From: Methyloceanibacter superfactus
GTDB lineage: Bacteria; Pseudomonadota; Alphaproteobacteria; Rhizobiales; Methyloligellaceae
Assembly: GCF_001723305.1 (NCBI RefSeq)
Contig: NZ_LPWF01000016.1
Span: forward strand, 124,001 to 188,000
Direction: 5' to 3'
Length of the DNA: 64,000 bases
The translations under genes were made by a program, and so were the position numbers. Position 1 is the stretch's first letter. Every line of letters starts with the position of its first letter. The notes below the pieces were generated by a model, which made no database searches, was not told the DNA's origin, and saw nothing but the letters and a program-made list of their open reading frames with translations. Shown here in pieces: positions 46,803 through 56,523 of this stretch.

Positions 46803-47495
46803 TTAGGACGGCGCGCCGGTCGCGTCTGTCAAGCGATTCAGCAAGGCGCGGATCTGCTCTTCAAGGGCATCAAAATGGTCGATGACGGCATCGGCGTGAG
46901 GGCCTTCCGGCGGTGGCGGCGCGTAGCCGAAGCTGACGAGGATCGAGGGCACGGACGCCGCTCGCGCGGCCGCGATGTCGACGGCGCTGTCGCCGACCAT
47001 GACCGGCGCGCGAGCGTCACCGCCGGCAAGGGCGATGGCGCCAGTGAGGTGGCCCGGGTCGGGTTTTGCGACGCCGAGCGTGTCGCGTCCGGCCAAGCCG
47101 GCGAAAAAGTGCTCGATGCCAAGGGCTTCGAGCAGCATGCGGGTAAGCCGCTCGCGCTTGTTGGTGCACACGGCGAGCGTGGCGCCGGCCGCCGTGAGCC
47201 GGTCGAGCGCCGCCAGGGCGCCCGGGAAGGGGCGGCTCATCGCGGCGATATTGGCCTCGTAGTGGACGAGGAAGTCGGTCAGCATCCGGTCGACGTCGTC
47301 TTCCGCCTGCGCCATCCGGAGTGCCTGCTCGATCATCACTCGAGCCCCGCGTCCGACCGCTTCCCGCACGGCGGCAGGCGCGACCGGGTCGTAGCCCCGG
47401 GCCATGAGCACGTGGTTCAGCGCATTGGTCAGGTCCGGCGCGGTGTCGATAAGGGTGCCGTCGAGGTCGAAGACGATGGTTGCACCTTTGAGCAT
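46803..47495 (-). CDS. gph: Phosphoglycolate phosphatase
   Basis: A HAD hydrolase that removes phosphate from 2-phosphoglycolate formed in DNA repair or photorespiration-like reactions. The 230 residues show motif [21 protein letters not shown], a cap domain with [18 protein letters not shown], motif [21 protein letters not shown], and motifs [24 protein letters not shown] and [20 protein letters not shown]. The pattern fits Gph rather than other HAD members. ATG 47495 ([13 protein letters not shown]) is chosen over the long upstream frame, which is Arg/Pro-rich. It is divergent from rpiA, with a 3' aldehyde dehydrogenase remnant in between. Confidence 0.9.
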   Translation of the reverse strand: MLKGATIVFDLDGTLIDTAPDLTNALNHVLMARGYDPVAPAAVREAVGRGARVMIEQALRMAQAEDDVDRMLTDFLVHYEANIAAMSRPFPGALAALDRLTAAGATLAVCTNKRERLTRMLLEALGIEHFFAGLAGRDTLGVAKPDPGHLTGAIALAGGDARAPVMVGDSAVDIAAARAASVPSILVSFGYAPPPPEGPHADAVIDHFDALEEQIRALLNRLTDATGAPS

Positions 47496-47601
47496 GGCGC
47501 CTCTGTCACATGGGTCTCCCTGCCTGGCAAGCGTGGGCCTCGTGGTCCCCGTCCGGGGGCGGGTCTTGCGGCCCGGCAAGGGGCGGCGTAGAGAGCGGGC
47601 C

Positions 47602-47880
47602 ATGCAGTTGAAAGCCCCCACCATCATCAAGGATCTCGGTCACGCCATCCTATGCCTTTCGCGTGCTTGGCGGGTGGCCGAGGCGCTCGAATATGGCATG
47701 ATCGGCGTCAATGAGGGCATCATCTCCTCCGAGCTGGCGCCGTTTGGCGGCGTCAAGGAATCCGGTCAAGGTCGCGAAGGCTCCCATCATGGGATCGACG
47801 AGTTCGTTGAGTTGAAATACGTGATGATGGGGGGCTCGAAGGCTGATGGCGGACGCTGCGACCAAGGCCGACGACTATAA
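47602..47880 (+). pseudogene. Aldehyde dehydrogenase 3' remnant
   Basis: This frame contains [40 protein letters not shown] and [18 protein letters not shown], which is the C-terminal end of succinate-semialdehyde-type aldehyde dehydrogenases (catalytic and cofactor domains absent). Only about 60 residues of a roughly 480-residue enzyme remain. The natural stop after the Gly-Gly end is also lost, since the frame runs into rpiA for 35 bp. The 5' part of the frame ([20 protein letters not shown]) does not resemble the family. A deletion that joined an unrelated sequence to the enzyme's 3' end is the simplest reading. Confidence 0.75.
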
Positions 47881-48565
47881 GGTGCAGGCGGCGCGCCCCG
47901 CGATCGATCTCGTCAAGCCCGGCATGAAGCTCGGTCTCGGTACCGGCTCGACCGCCTATCATTTCGTGGAGGCGGTGGGGGAATTGGTGCGGAACGGGCT
48001 CGAGGTGCTTTGCGTGCCCACGTCCGAGGCCACGCGGTCCCATGCCGAGAAGCTTCGCATTCCGCTGTCCTCGCTCGACGAAACGCCGCAACTCGATCTC
48101 ACGGTGGATGGCGCCGACGAGATCGACGACCAGCTGCGCCTGATCAAAGGCGGCGGCGGCGCGTTGCTGCGCGAGAAGATCGTGGCGACCGCTTCGGACC
48201 GGATGGTGGTTATCGCCGACGAGAGCAAGATGTCCGAGACGCTGGGCTCGCATCCTCTGCCTGTCGAGGTGGTACGCTTCGGCTTGCGCGCGACCACGCG
48301 GCTAATCCAGGCGCTTGCCGCGGAGGCCGGCTGCGAGGGCGAGGTTCGCTTGCGGCCGGGGCAGGGGGATCTGCCCTTCATCACCGACCAGGGCAATCTG
48401 ATCGTCGATTGCGCCTTCCACACGATTCCCGAGCCGGAAGTGCTGGCCTTCGCGCTGAAGCGCGTGCCGGGCGTCGTGGAGCACGGGCTGTTTCTCGGCC
48501 TCGCCGATGTGGCCATCGTCGCCGGCAGCGGCGGCGTCCAAGTGATACGACGCGCGGGAGCCTGA
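47846..48565 (+). CDS. rpiA: Ribose-5-phosphate isomerase A
   Basis: This enzyme interconverts ribose 5-phosphate and ribulose 5-phosphate in the pentose phosphate pathway. The 239 residues show the phosphate-binding loop [19 protein letters not shown], the catalytic stretch [20 protein letters not shown], then [20 protein letters not shown] (Glu and Lys of the active site). The late segment [20 protein letters not shown] is also characteristic. No break is visible. The start ATG lies inside the aldehyde dehydrogenase remnant. Glutathione reductase follows after 7 bp, so the two may be co-transcribed and share a link through NADPH supply. Confidence 0.95.
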   Translation: MADAATKADDYKVQAARPAIDLVKPGMKLGLGTGSTAYHFVEAVGELVRNGLEVLCVPTSEATRSHAEKLRIPLSSLDETPQLDLTVDGADEIDDQLRLIKGGGGALLREKIVATASDRMVVIADESKMSETLGSHPLPVEVVRFGLRATTRLIQALAAEAGCEGEVRLRPGQGDLPFITDQGNLIVDCAFHTIPEPEVLAFALKRVPGVVEHGLFLGLADVAIVAGSGGVQVIRRAGA

Positions 48566-48572
48566 GATCCAA

Positions 48573-49967
48573 GTGGCAGAGTACGACTACGATCTGTTCG
48601 TCATCGGCGCGGGCTCGGGCGGTGTCCGGGCGGCGCGGCTGGCGTCGGAGATCGGCGCCCGCGTCGGCATCGCCGAGGAATATCGCATCGGCGGCACCTG
48701 CGTGATCCGCGGCTGCGTGCCGAAGAAGCTTCTGGTTTACGGCAGCCGCTACGGCGGCGAGATCGAAGATGCGCGCGGCTTCGGCTGGACGTGCGAGGAT
48801 ATGCGCTTCGATTGGCCGACGCTCATTCATAATGTCCGGCGCGAGGTCGACCGGCTGAATGGTGTTTATACGCGCACGCTGGAGAATGCCGGCGTCCAGC
48901 GCTTTCTCGCGCGCGCGACCGTCGAAGGGCCGCATACGATCAGGCTCGCCGACCGCGACGAGCCGGTCTCGGCGAAGTATATTCTGGTGGCAACCGGCTC
49001 CTATCCTTCCATGCCGCAGGTGCCCGGGGCGGAGCATCTGATCAGCTCCAATGAGTGCTTCCAGCTCGACGCGCTACCCGACAGCATCGTCATCATCGGC
49101 GCCGGCTATATCGGCATGGAGTTCGCCTCGATCTTCTCCGGGCTTGGCGTGTCGGTCACCGTGCTTTATCGCGGCGACCAGGTGTTACGCGGCTTCGACA
49201 TGGATCTCCGCGACGGCGTGGCCGAAGCCATGCGCGACCGGGGCATCGATCTCCGCATGGACACGGATATCGCCGCGATCGAGAAGGACGGCGACGGCTA
49301 TCGCGTCGCACTGAAGGACGGGGGATCGGTCTCCGCCGCCCTGGTGATGGCCGCCACGGGGCGCACGCCGAACACCATGGGTCTAGGGCTGCAGCAGGTG
49401 GGCGTCGAGCTCGGCTGGAACGGCCATGTGGTGGTGGACGACTACTCCAAGTCATCGGTGGACAGCATCTACGCGGTCGGCGACGTGACCGACCGGGCCA
49501 ATCTGACGCCGGTCGCCATCCGCGAGGCGACGGCCTTCATCGAGACCGTGTTCGAGGACAAGCCCAAGGCCATGAGCTATGAGTTCATTCCCACGGCGGT
49601 GTTCTCCGAGCCGGAGATCGGCACGGTCGGGCTGTCCGAGGAGCAGGCACGTGAAATGTACCGCGTAGTCGATATCTATAAGTCGAGCTTCCGGCCCATG
49701 CGGGCGACCATCAGCGGCCGCAACGAGAAGATGTTGATGAAGCTCGTCATCGATGCCGAGACCGACAAGGTGCTCGGGGTTCACATCCTCGGTCCCGACG
49801 CGGCCGAGATCGTGCAGATGGCGGCGGTGGCGCTCAAGCTCGGCGTCACCAAGGCGCAACTCGATTCGACCATGGCGCTACACCCGAGCGTCGCCGAGGA
49901 GCTGGTGACCATGCGCCACAAATGGGAGGCGCCGGTGCCCATCAAGGGGTCCGATGCGGCGGCTTGA
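48573..49967 (+). CDS. gor: Glutathione-disulfide reductase
   Basis: This flavoprotein reduces oxidised glutathione with NADPH. The 464 residues show the FAD motif LFVIGAGSGGVRAARLASEI, the redox-active disulfide Cys43/Cys48 in GGTCVIRGCVPKKLLVYGSR, the NADPH-binding GAGYIGMEFASIFSGLGVSV, and the FAD-binding IYAVGDVTDRANLTPVAIRE. The C-terminal interface has the catalytic His in MALHPSVAEELVTMRHKWEA. The start is GTG, with GAGATCCAAG just before it. The 3' end overlaps the following SDR gene by 14 bp. Confidence 0.95.
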   Translation: MAEYDYDLFVIGAGSGGVRAARLASEIGARVGIAEEYRIGGTCVIRGCVPKKLLVYGSRYGGEIEDARGFGWTCEDMRFDWPTLIHNVRREVDRLNGVYTRTLENAGVQRFLARATVEGPHTIRLADRDEPVSAKYILVATGSYPSMPQVPGAEHLISSNECFQLDALPDSIVIIGAGYIGMEFASIFSGLGVSVTVLYRGDQVLRGFDMDLRDGVAEAMRDRGIDLRMDTDIAAIEKDGDGYRVALKDGGSVSAALVMAATGRTPNTMGLGLQQVGVELGWNGHVVVDDYSKSSVDSIYAVGDVTDRANLTPVAIREATAFIETVFEDKPKAMSYEFIPTAVFSEPEIGTVGLSEEQAREMYRVVDIYKSSFRPMRATISGRNEKMLMKLVIDAETDKVLGVHILGPDAAEIVQMAAVALKLGVTKAQLDSTMALHPSVAEELVTMRHKWEAPVPIKGSDAAA

Positions 49968-50709
49968 GGACAAGATCGCGCTCGTCACGGGCGGAGGCGC
50001 CGGCATCGGCCGCGCCATATCCGAAACCTTCGCGCGCGAGGGTGCTCATGTCTTCGTGGCGGATATCGACGGCGACGCCGCCAAGACCGTGGCCGACGCC
50101 ATCGTCAAGGCGAATGGCGCGGCGACCGCCTATGCCGTTGACGTGACCGATACGGCGCAGGTCAAGGCGCTGATGGAGACCATCAAGGGCGCCCATGGCC
50201 GCCTCGATGTGCTGGTCAACAATGCGGGCATCGGCGAGCGCGCCGATTTCCGGCATATGGACGATGAGTCTTGGGACCGCGTGTGGCAGGTCAATGTGGA
50301 CGGCACGGTGCGCTGCGCGCGCGAGGCGTTCGACCTGATGCGCGCCTCCGGCAAGGCTTCCGTGATCAACCTGTCCTCGGTGATGTCGGCGAAGCACACG
50401 CGACAGATGTCGGTCTATTCGGCGACCAAGGGCGCGGTGTCTGCCCTGTCGCGCAGCCTCGCGGTGGAATACGCGCCCTACGGCATTCGCGTGAACACGC
50501 TGCTGCCGGGCTATGTGGAGACGGCGCTGATCGGCCGGTATCTCTCGAACCCGATGATCGCCAAGGCGCTGCTGACGCAAACGCCGCTGCGGCGCTTCGG
50601 CGAGCCCCAAGACATTGCCAACGCCGCGCTGTTCCTCGCTTCCGACGAGGCGGGCTATGTCACCGGCGCATCGCTCAATGTCGACGGCGGCATGGGGACG
50701 ACGCTTTAG
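49954..50709 (+). CDS. Short-chain dehydrogenase/reductase
   Basis: A classical SDR of 251 residues. The cofactor motif is LVTGGGAGIGRAISETFARE. The Asp in VFVADIDGDAAKTVADAI suggests NAD rather than NADP. The structural motif is LVNNAGIGERADFRHMDDE and the catalytic site is YSATKGAVSALSRSLAVEYA, with Tyr155 and Lys159. The family of 3-oxoacyl-ACP reductase/glucose dehydrogenase-like enzymes covers many substrates and none can be assigned. The gene overlaps gor by 14 bp, which suggests co-translation. Its tail VTGASLNVDGGMGTTL is complete. Confidence 0.88.
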   Translation: MRRLEDKIALVTGGGAGIGRAISETFAREGAHVFVADIDGDAAKTVADAIVKANGAATAYAVDVTDTAQVKALMETIKGAHGRLDVLVNNAGIGERADFRHMDDESWDRVWQVNVDGTVRCAREAFDLMRASGKASVINLSSVMSAKHTRQMSVYSATKGAVSALSRSLAVEYAPYGIRVNTLLPGYVETALIGRYLSNPMIAKALLTQTPLRRFGEPQDIANAALFLASDEAGYVTGASLNVDGGMGTTL

Positions 50710-50738
50710 AGCTTCGTGCGGTCGTTCAAGGGTCGGAA

Positions 50739-51227
50739 ATGACGCGCGCAAAACGAGCCAATCCAGCTAGGCGCTTGCATTTCGGGGCCGGGCTCACGCT
50801 GTGTGCCGTCTTGCTGTTCTTATCCGGCACCGTGCCGGTGCTGGCCGACGCTGCGGCGGCGGAGGTCAAGCGGGCTTTGACCCAATGGATGGCCGACTTC
50901 AATGCGGGCAAGTCGGACCGGGTCTGCGATCTGTTCGCGGACGACATTCGCGCCGACTATCGGGGATATCCCACGCGCGATCACCAAGCGGTCTGCGATC
51001 TGCTCACCAAGTCGCTGTCCGACAGCACCCGGGATTTCCGCTACGCCCTGGACATCAAGGAGATTCTGAGTTTCGGCGACGTGGTTGTCGTGCGTCTCGT
51101 GTGGACGCTGACGATCAAGCAGAACGATGGCCGGAAGATCACATCCGTCGAACCAGGCATGGATATTTTCCGGCGGCAGGCGGACGGGCGCTGGAAGATC
51201 GTCCGCTATATGGCTTACGAGGAGTAG
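50739..51227 (+). CDS. Exported NTF2-like (SnoaL/DUF4440-type) protein
   Basis: The 162-residue product begins with a basic stretch and a signal peptide (LTLCAVLLFLSGTVPVLADA, cleavage near VLA-DA). The mature part has the cone-fold pattern of NTF2-like proteins: AEVKRALTQWMADFNAGKSD, YPTRDHQAVCDLLTKSLSDS, VVVRLVWTLTIKQNDGRK and DIFRRQADGRWKIVRYMAYE. Such proteins are often ligand-binding or isomerase-like; no catalytic residues are certain. It follows the SDR gene after 29 bp and probably sits in the same operon. It converges with the carboxylate-amine ligase gene. Confidence 0.82.
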   Translation: MTRAKRANPARRLHFGAGLTLCAVLLFLSGTVPVLADAAAAEVKRALTQWMADFNAGKSDRVCDLFADDIRADYRGYPTRDHQAVCDLLTKSLSDSTRDFRYALDIKEILSFGDVVVVRLVWTLTIKQNDGRKITSVEPGMDIFRRQADGRWKIVRYMAYEE

Positions 51228-51245
51228 CGCCCGCCTAGGGTTTAC

Positions 51246-52421
51246 TTAAATGCCGGCTTTCGCCCGGGCGGCTTTCTGCTTCGTCTCCGGCAGGGTCAGC
51301 GTCTCCTCGACGATCTCGTCGACCACGGCGACGAGCGCCGCATGGTCGGTGCCGCCGAGCGTCTTCACCGCCTCGTAGCGCGCAAGTTGGCGGTCGGCCG
51401 ATGTGCCGCGTTGCAGGATCGTCCTGGCATGGGCGACCTCGGCGGTGCAGCCGAAATAGGCGGCGTCCTCGGCCACGAGATCGAACAGCTCTTCAAGCAG
51501 CGTGTCGAAGGGCACGATGGCGCCCCGGCCGAAATCCACCATGCCTTGCTCGACGCCGTAGCGCTGGGCGCGCCAACGGTTCTCGCGGATGAGGAAGGGC
51601 GGATAGTGGCGCCAGCGTTGGTTTTGGCGGCGCAAGCGATAGAGCAGCCGCAAGATGCAGCGATAGAGTGCGGCGATGGCGATCGTGTCCTCGATCAGCG
51701 GACAGACATCGGTGATGCGCATTTCGAGCGTCGGAAAGCGCGCGGATGGCCGCATGTCCCACCAGATCTTGGTGGCGTCCTCGATGAGTCCGGCGCTGAC
51801 CAGAAGCTCGATGGTGCGCTCGTACTCGCTATAGCTCGCGAAATTGTGGGGGAGGCCGGTGCGCGGCAGCTCGTCGAACACGGACAGGCGATACGACTTC
51901 AAGCCGGTCTGCGTGCCCTGCCAAAAGGGCGAGGACGTGGATAGCGCCAGGAGGTGCGGCAGAAAATACGGCGCTTGGCTCAGCAGGTCGATGCGCAGAT
52001 CGTCGTCCTCGATGCCGACATGGACATGCATGCCGCAGATGACGAGCCGGCGCGCCACGTGCTGCAGGTCCTTGGCCAGAACGTTGTAGCGTTCCTTGTC
52101 GGTGTGGTGCTGGCTTTCCCATTTGGCGAAGGGATGCGTGGAGGAGGCGATAGGTGCGAGTCCGAACTCGTCGGCGATGCCGCCGACGGTCGCGCGGAGC
52201 TCGACCAACTGATCGCGCGCCTCCTGTACCGTGTGACAGACGCGGGTGCCGACCTCGATTTGCGAGCGCAAGAACTCGGGGCTCACTTGGCCGTGCAGCG
52301 CCTCCTCGGCCTTGGCGAGTAGTGCCGGTGGCGGCTCGGGCGCGAGGTCGCGCGTCTCTTTGTCGACGAGGAGATATTCCTCCTCGATGCCGATGCTGAA
52401 ACTTGGTTCCGGAGTGACCAT
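51246..52421 (-). CDS. Carboxylate-amine ligase, YbdK (GCS2) family
   Basis: The 391-residue enzyme starts MVTPEPSFSIGIEEEYLLVD, where EEEY is the ATP/metal-binding motif of the glutamate-cysteine ligase 2 family. MHVHVGIEDDDLRIDLLSQ and PTLEMRITDVCPLIEDTIAI match further conserved blocks. Family members such as YbdK have weak gamma-glutamyl-cysteine ligase activity, but the physiological substrate is unknown. ATG 52421 is preferred over a TTG at 52478 that would add 19 residues and overlap the next gene; the family normally starts at this point. It is 49 bp downstream of the VIT1-like transporter gene on the same strand. Confidence 0.87.
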   Translation of the reverse strand: MVTPEPSFSIGIEEEYLLVDKETRDLAPEPPPALLAKAEEALHGQVSPEFLRSQIEVGTRVCHTVQEARDQLVELRATVGGIADEFGLAPIASSTHPFAKWESQHHTDKERYNVLAKDLQHVARRLVICGMHVHVGIEDDDLRIDLLSQAPYFLPHLLALSTSSPFWQGTQTGLKSYRLSVFDELPRTGLPHNFASYSEYERTIELLVSAGLIEDATKIWWDMRPSARFPTLEMRITDVCPLIEDTIAIAALYRCILRLLYRLRRQNQRWRHYPPFLIRENRWRAQRYGVEQGMVDFGRGAIVPFDTLLEELFDLVAEDAAYFGCTAEVAHARTILQRGTSADRQLARYEAVKTLGGTDHAALVAVVDEIVEETLTLPETKQKAARAKAGI

Positions 52422-52470
52422 GGCGCGTATGGTGGCATAACTGGCAAGGCTGGGGGTAGGGTGAATGCTC

Positions 52471-53211
52471 TCAGACAAGCCCCTTCAACAAGTCGCCGAC
52501 GAGATAGGCGACGCCGGCGGCAATCATCCCGATGACGAAAGTTTCCAGGCCGGCACGCCACCAGGGCGACGGCGACCAGTGGCTGCGAAACGAGCCGATC
52601 AAGAAGAAGGTCGCTCCGGCCATGACCGCCGATGGCAGCGCCGCATCCGGAAGATGTAGCGCATAGGGAATAAGGGGGACGGAACCGCACAACACGAAGG
52701 CGACAAAGGTCAGGACCGCCGCCTTTAGGGGCGAGCGAATCTGCGCCGGCATGCCGTGCTCTTCGGCCATCATGGTGTCGATCCACCGACCGCGATGCTC
52801 GGTGATGACGTTGACGGCGGAGTCCAGCGCTTCACCCTCGAAGCCCTTGGCGCGGAAAATCTGCCTGATCTCCTCGCGCTCGCCTTCCGGCGCGAGCGCC
52901 ACGTGGCGCTCCTCCATGTGACGGAGTTGCTGGTATTCGTCCTGCTCGGCCTTGGTGCCGGTGAAATTGGCGGCGGCCATGGAGAATCCGTCGGCGAGCA
53001 GGTTGGCGACGCCGAGAATGATCACCACGGTCGCTGAGAGGTTGGCGCCGACCACCCCCGCCATGATGGCGAATGTGGTGACCGTGCCGTCGATGCCTCC
53101 ATAGACCCAGTCTCGCAAGTAGCTCACGCGCGGTCCGTCGCGCAGGCGCTTGGCAATCGCGCGGGGCGTATGGCTATGCTCGAGGCGAACCAAAATTTCG
53201 TTCCTTCCCAT
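52471..53211 (-). CDS. VIT1/CCC1-family iron/manganese transporter
   Basis: The 246-residue membrane protein shows the family pattern [40 protein letters not shown] and [21 protein letters not shown] cytoplasmic segment ([20 protein letters not shown], with acidic metal-binding residues) and further helices ([20 protein letters not shown]) follow. CCC1/VIT1 proteins move Fe(II) or Mn(II) out of the cytosol. The ATG at 53211 ([20 protein letters not shown]) is used because the longer open frame upstream is not conserved. It is divergent from the DAHP synthase gene with a 115-bp gap. Confidence 0.9.
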   Translation of the reverse strand: MGRNEILVRLEHSHTPRAIAKRLRDGPRVSYLRDWVYGGIDGTVTTFAIMAGVVGANLSATVVIILGVANLLADGFSMAAANFTGTKAEQDEYQQLRHMEERHVALAPEGEREEIRQIFRAKGFEGEALDSAVNVITEHRGRWIDTMMAEEHGMPAQIRSPLKAAVLTFVAFVLCGSVPLIPYALHLPDAALPSAVMAGATFFLIGSFRSHWSPSPWWRAGLETFVIGMIAAGVAYLVGDLLKGLV

Positions 53212-53326
53212 GACCTTAAGGAATATGTGGCATGCATGGCGGGAGTCGGCAATTGCCGCAAGCCCGCCTAGCCACAGTCCCTTCAATCGCTTATATAGCG
53301 GGGACTTTTTGTTGGAGAGTGTGACA

Positions 53327-54721
53327 ATGGCACCGCGATGGAGCCCCGATAGCTGGCGTACGAAGCCGATCGAGCAGGTCCCGGTCTATCCCGATCCGGA
53401 TCAAGTCGCTCAGGTCGAGCAGCAGCTGACCTCGTTCCCGCCGCTGGTTTTTGCAGGCGAGGCGCGGGAGCTGAAGGCCAAGCTCGCCCGCGTCGCGCAA
53501 GGGGAGGCCTTTCTCCTTCAGGGTGGCGATTGCGCCGAGAGCTTCGCCGAGCACAGCGCCGACACGATCCGCGACTTCTTCCGCGTGTTCCTGCAAATGG
53601 CCGTGGTGCTGACCTATGCCGGCGGCTCGCCGGTGGTGAAGCTCGGCCGCATCGCCGGCCAGTTCGCCAAGCCGCGCTCCTCGCCCACCGAGACGCAAGA
53701 CGGCAAGGAACTGCCGAGCTATCGCGGCGACATCATCAACGGCATCGACTTCACCGAGGAGTCGCGGACGCCCGACCCGCAGCGCATGCTCATGGCTTAC
53801 CGGCAGGCGGCCGCCACGCTCAACCTGCTGCGCGCCTTTGCCCAAGGCGGCTACGCCAATCTGGAGCATGTGCATCAGTGGAATCTCGGCTTCGTCAAGG
53901 ATAGCCCCGCCGGGCACCGCTATCAGGAGCTTTCCGACCACATCGCCGAAACGCTGCGCTTCATGCGCGCCATCGGGTTGACGCCGGAGAATGCGCCGCA
54001 GCTTCGCTCGACCAGTCTTTATACGAGTCACGAGGCGCTGCTGCTCGGCTACGAGCAGGCGCTGACGCGCGTGGATTCCACTTCGGGCGATTGGTACGCG
54101 ACCTCGGGACATTTCCTGTGGGCCGGCGACCGGACGCGCCAGCTGGACAGCGCCCATATGGATTATCTGCGCGGCATCAAGAATCCGATCGGCGTGAAAT
54201 GCGGTCCGAGCATTAAGGCGGACGATCTGCTGAAGATGATCGACCTGCTGAGCCCGCAGAACGAGCCGGGACGGCTCACGCTGATCTGCCGCTTCGGTGC
54301 CGAAAAGGTGGGTAGCCATCTGCCGGCGCTGATCCAGGCGGTGGAGCGCGAGGGCAAGTCGGTCGTGTGGGCGTGCGATCCGATGCACGGCAACACGATC
54401 AAGGCCGGCAGCAGCGGTTATAGAACCCGGCCGTTCGACCTGATCCTGTCGGAAGTCGAAGCCTTCTTCGATATTCACCGCAGCGAGGGCACTCATGCGG
54501 GCGGCATCCATGTGGAGATGACCGGCCAGAACGTCACCGAATGCGTGGGCGGTGCCAAGGCCGTCACTGAGACGGATCTGTCGGACCGCTATCACACCCA
54601 TTGCGATCCCCGGCTCAACGCCGACCAATCGATCGAGCTCGCCTTCATCGTGGCTGAGCGGTTGAAGCGGGAGCGCGAGGGGCGTCCGGAACCCAAGGTG
54701 TCCATCGCCGCCGGCGAGTAG
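53327..54721 (+). CDS. Class II 3-deoxy-7-phosphoheptulonate synthase (DAHP synthase)
   Basis: This enzyme condenses phosphoenolpyruvate and erythrose 4-phosphate, the first step of aromatic amino acid synthesis. The 464 residues show [20 protein letters not shown] at the start, [20 protein letters not shown] (metal Cys), [59 protein letters not shown] (metal His) and [20 protein letters not shown]. This is the plant-like type II (AroG of Mycobacterium type), common in Hyphomicrobiales. ATG 53327 follows TTGGAGAG. A palindromic repeat lies after the stop, before nadE. Confidence 0.95.
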   Translation: MAPRWSPDSWRTKPIEQVPVYPDPDQVAQVEQQLTSFPPLVFAGEARELKAKLARVAQGEAFLLQGGDCAESFAEHSADTIRDFFRVFLQMAVVLTYAGGSPVVKLGRIAGQFAKPRSSPTETQDGKELPSYRGDIINGIDFTEESRTPDPQRMLMAYRQAAATLNLLRAFAQGGYANLEHVHQWNLGFVKDSPAGHRYQELSDHIAETLRFMRAIGLTPENAPQLRSTSLYTSHEALLLGYEQALTRVDSTSGDWYATSGHFLWAGDRTRQLDSAHMDYLRGIKNPIGVKCGPSIKADDLLKMIDLLSPQNEPGRLTLICRFGAEKVGSHLPALIQAVEREGKSVVWACDPMHGNTIKAGSSGYRTRPFDLILSEVEAFFDIHRSEGTHAGGIHVEMTGQNVTECVGGAKAVTETDLSDRYHTHCDPRLNADQSIELAFIVAERLKREREGRPEPKVSIAAGE

Positions 54722-54742
54722 GCTCCCGGTTGGTATATAGGC

Positions 54743-54827
54743 TCGTCATGCCTGGCCTTGTGCCGGGCATCCAAGAATTTCTAGAAAGCAAAGACGTGGA
54801 TGGCCGGGACAAGCCCGGCCATGACGA
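54743..54827. repeat. Palindromic intergenic repeat, copy 2
   Basis: TCGTCATGCC at the left and GGCCATGACGA at the right are the ends of an imperfect palindrome. Each half holds its own smaller stem: CTGGCC...CCGGGC on the left and ATGGCCGGG/CCCGGCCAT (54800-54822) on the right. The right half is nearly identical to the terminator at 31329. Copy 1 of the family is at 21612. Confidence 0.75.
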
Positions 54828-54852
54828 ACGAGTTTCGGATTAGGCTCCGGTC

Positions 54853-56523
54853 ATGGCAGAGGGCAACAGAGACTCCTTGAAGCTCGCGATTGCGCAGCTC
54901 AACCCGGTCGTGGGCGACATCGAGGGGAATCTCGCCAAGGCCCGCAAGGTGCGCGGGCCGCTGGGCAAGGCCGGCGCCGACCTGATCGTCTTCACCGAGC
55001 TTTACCTCACCGGCTATCCGCTCGAGGACCTGGTGCTGAAGCCCGCGCTCAGAAGGCGGCGCGCGAGGCCTGCGAGGCGTTGGCGCGGGACACGGCCGAT
55101 GGCGGGCCGGCCATCCTCATGGGGCTGCCTTGGGGCGAGGCGCCATTCGTCTACAACGCCGTGGCGCTGCTCGACGGAGGCCGGATCGCGGAGGTGCGCT
55201 ATAAGTACAACTTGCCCAATTACGGCGTGTTCGACGAGAAGCGCGTGTTCGCGCCTGGCCCGGTTCCGGCGCCGATTCCGTTCCGCGGTCTCTCGCTCGG
55301 CGTGCCCATCTGCGAGGACATCTGGTCGGAGGAGGTCTGCGAGCCTTGGCGCAGGCGGGCGCGGAAATCCTTATCGTGCCTAACGGCTCACCCTATTGGA
55401 TGGGCAAGCAGGAAACCCGCTACGGCGTGGCCGAGACGCGCGTGGCCGAGACGCGCCGCCCGCTCGTCTATGTCAACCAGGTCGGCGGCCAGGATGAGCT
55501 CGTGTTCGACGGCGCATCCTTCGTGCTCAATGCCGACGAGGAGCTCGCCGTGCAGCTTCCGGCTTGGGAAGTGGCGCTCGCGGTCACCGAATGGCATCGC
55601 GAGGGCGGGCGCTGGCATTGCCTGCCCGGCCCGGTTGCCGCGGTGGAGGAGGGCGACGCCGCCAACTATCTCGCCTGTGTCACGGGCTTGCGCGATTACA
55701 TCGACAAGAACGGCTTTCCAGGCGTGGTGCTCGGGCTTTCCGGCGGCATCGACTCGGCGCTCTGCGCGGCGATGGCCGTGGATGCGCTTGGCGCGGAGCG
55801 CGTGCACTGCGTGATGATGCCTTACGAATATACCAGCGAAGAGAGCTTGAGTGACGCCAAGGCAATTGCCGAGGCGCTCGGCGTGCGCTACGACATCGTG
55901 CCGATCCACAAGAGCGTGGAGGGCCTAAACGAGAGCATCGGCAAGCTGTTCGAAGGCCTTGCCGCCGACGCGACCGAGGAGAATTTGCAGTCGCGCGCAC
56001 GCGGCACGCTGCTTATGGCCATCTCCAACAAGCTCGGGCCTCTCGTGCTCACCACCGGCAACAAGTCCGAGGTCTCGGTGGGCTATGCCACGCTCTATGG
56101 CGACATGAATGGCGGCTTCAATCCGATCAAGGATCTCTACAAGGGCCAGGTCTATGCGCTGTCGCGCTACCGCAATACGCACCGGCCCAAAGACTGCCGC
56201 GGACCGGAGGGGCTCATCATTCCCGAAAGCGTCCTCACCAAGGACCCGTCCGCCGAGCTCAAGCCCGGGCAGCGCGATCAGGATACGTTGCCGCCCTATG
56301 AAGCGCTCGACGACATCCTCAATTGCCTGGTCGAGCTGGAACTGCCGATTGCCGAGATCGTCGCGCGCGGTCATGCGCCGGAGCTCGTCAAGAAAGTGGA
56401 GCGCATGCTTTACCTCGCCGAGTATAAGCGGCGGCAGGCGGCCCCGGGCGTGAGATCACGGCGAAGAATTTCGGCCGGGACCGCCGCTACCCCATCACCA
56501 ACAAATTCCGCGAGCGGCTGTAG
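54853..56523 (+). CDS. nadE: NAD(+) synthetase, glutamine-dependent, three frame breaks
   Basis: This enzyme amidates nicotinic acid adenine dinucleotide to NAD using glutamine. The nitrilase-like domain begins AIAQLNPVVGDIEGNLAKAR, with FTELYLTGYPLEDL (catalytic Glu). Breaks near 55050 and 55342 interrupt it, and the middle frame carries VRYKYNLPNYGVFDEKRVFA (Lys) and GVPICEDIWSEEVCE (Cys). The synthetase domain has VVLGLSGGIDSALCAAMAVD (ATP P-loop), LLMAISNKLGPLVLTTGNKS and GGFNPIKDLYKGQVYALSRY. A third break near 56447 leads to EITAKNFGRDRRYPITNKFR and a TAG at 56521-56523 directly followed by the gltX ATG. All three breaks are one missing base, so the gene is probably intact in life. Confidence 0.9.

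Noticed and set aside
47404-47601. Extension of the aldehyde dehydrogenase frame upstream over gph
   Set aside because: The text is antisense to the start of gph and does not resemble the enzyme.
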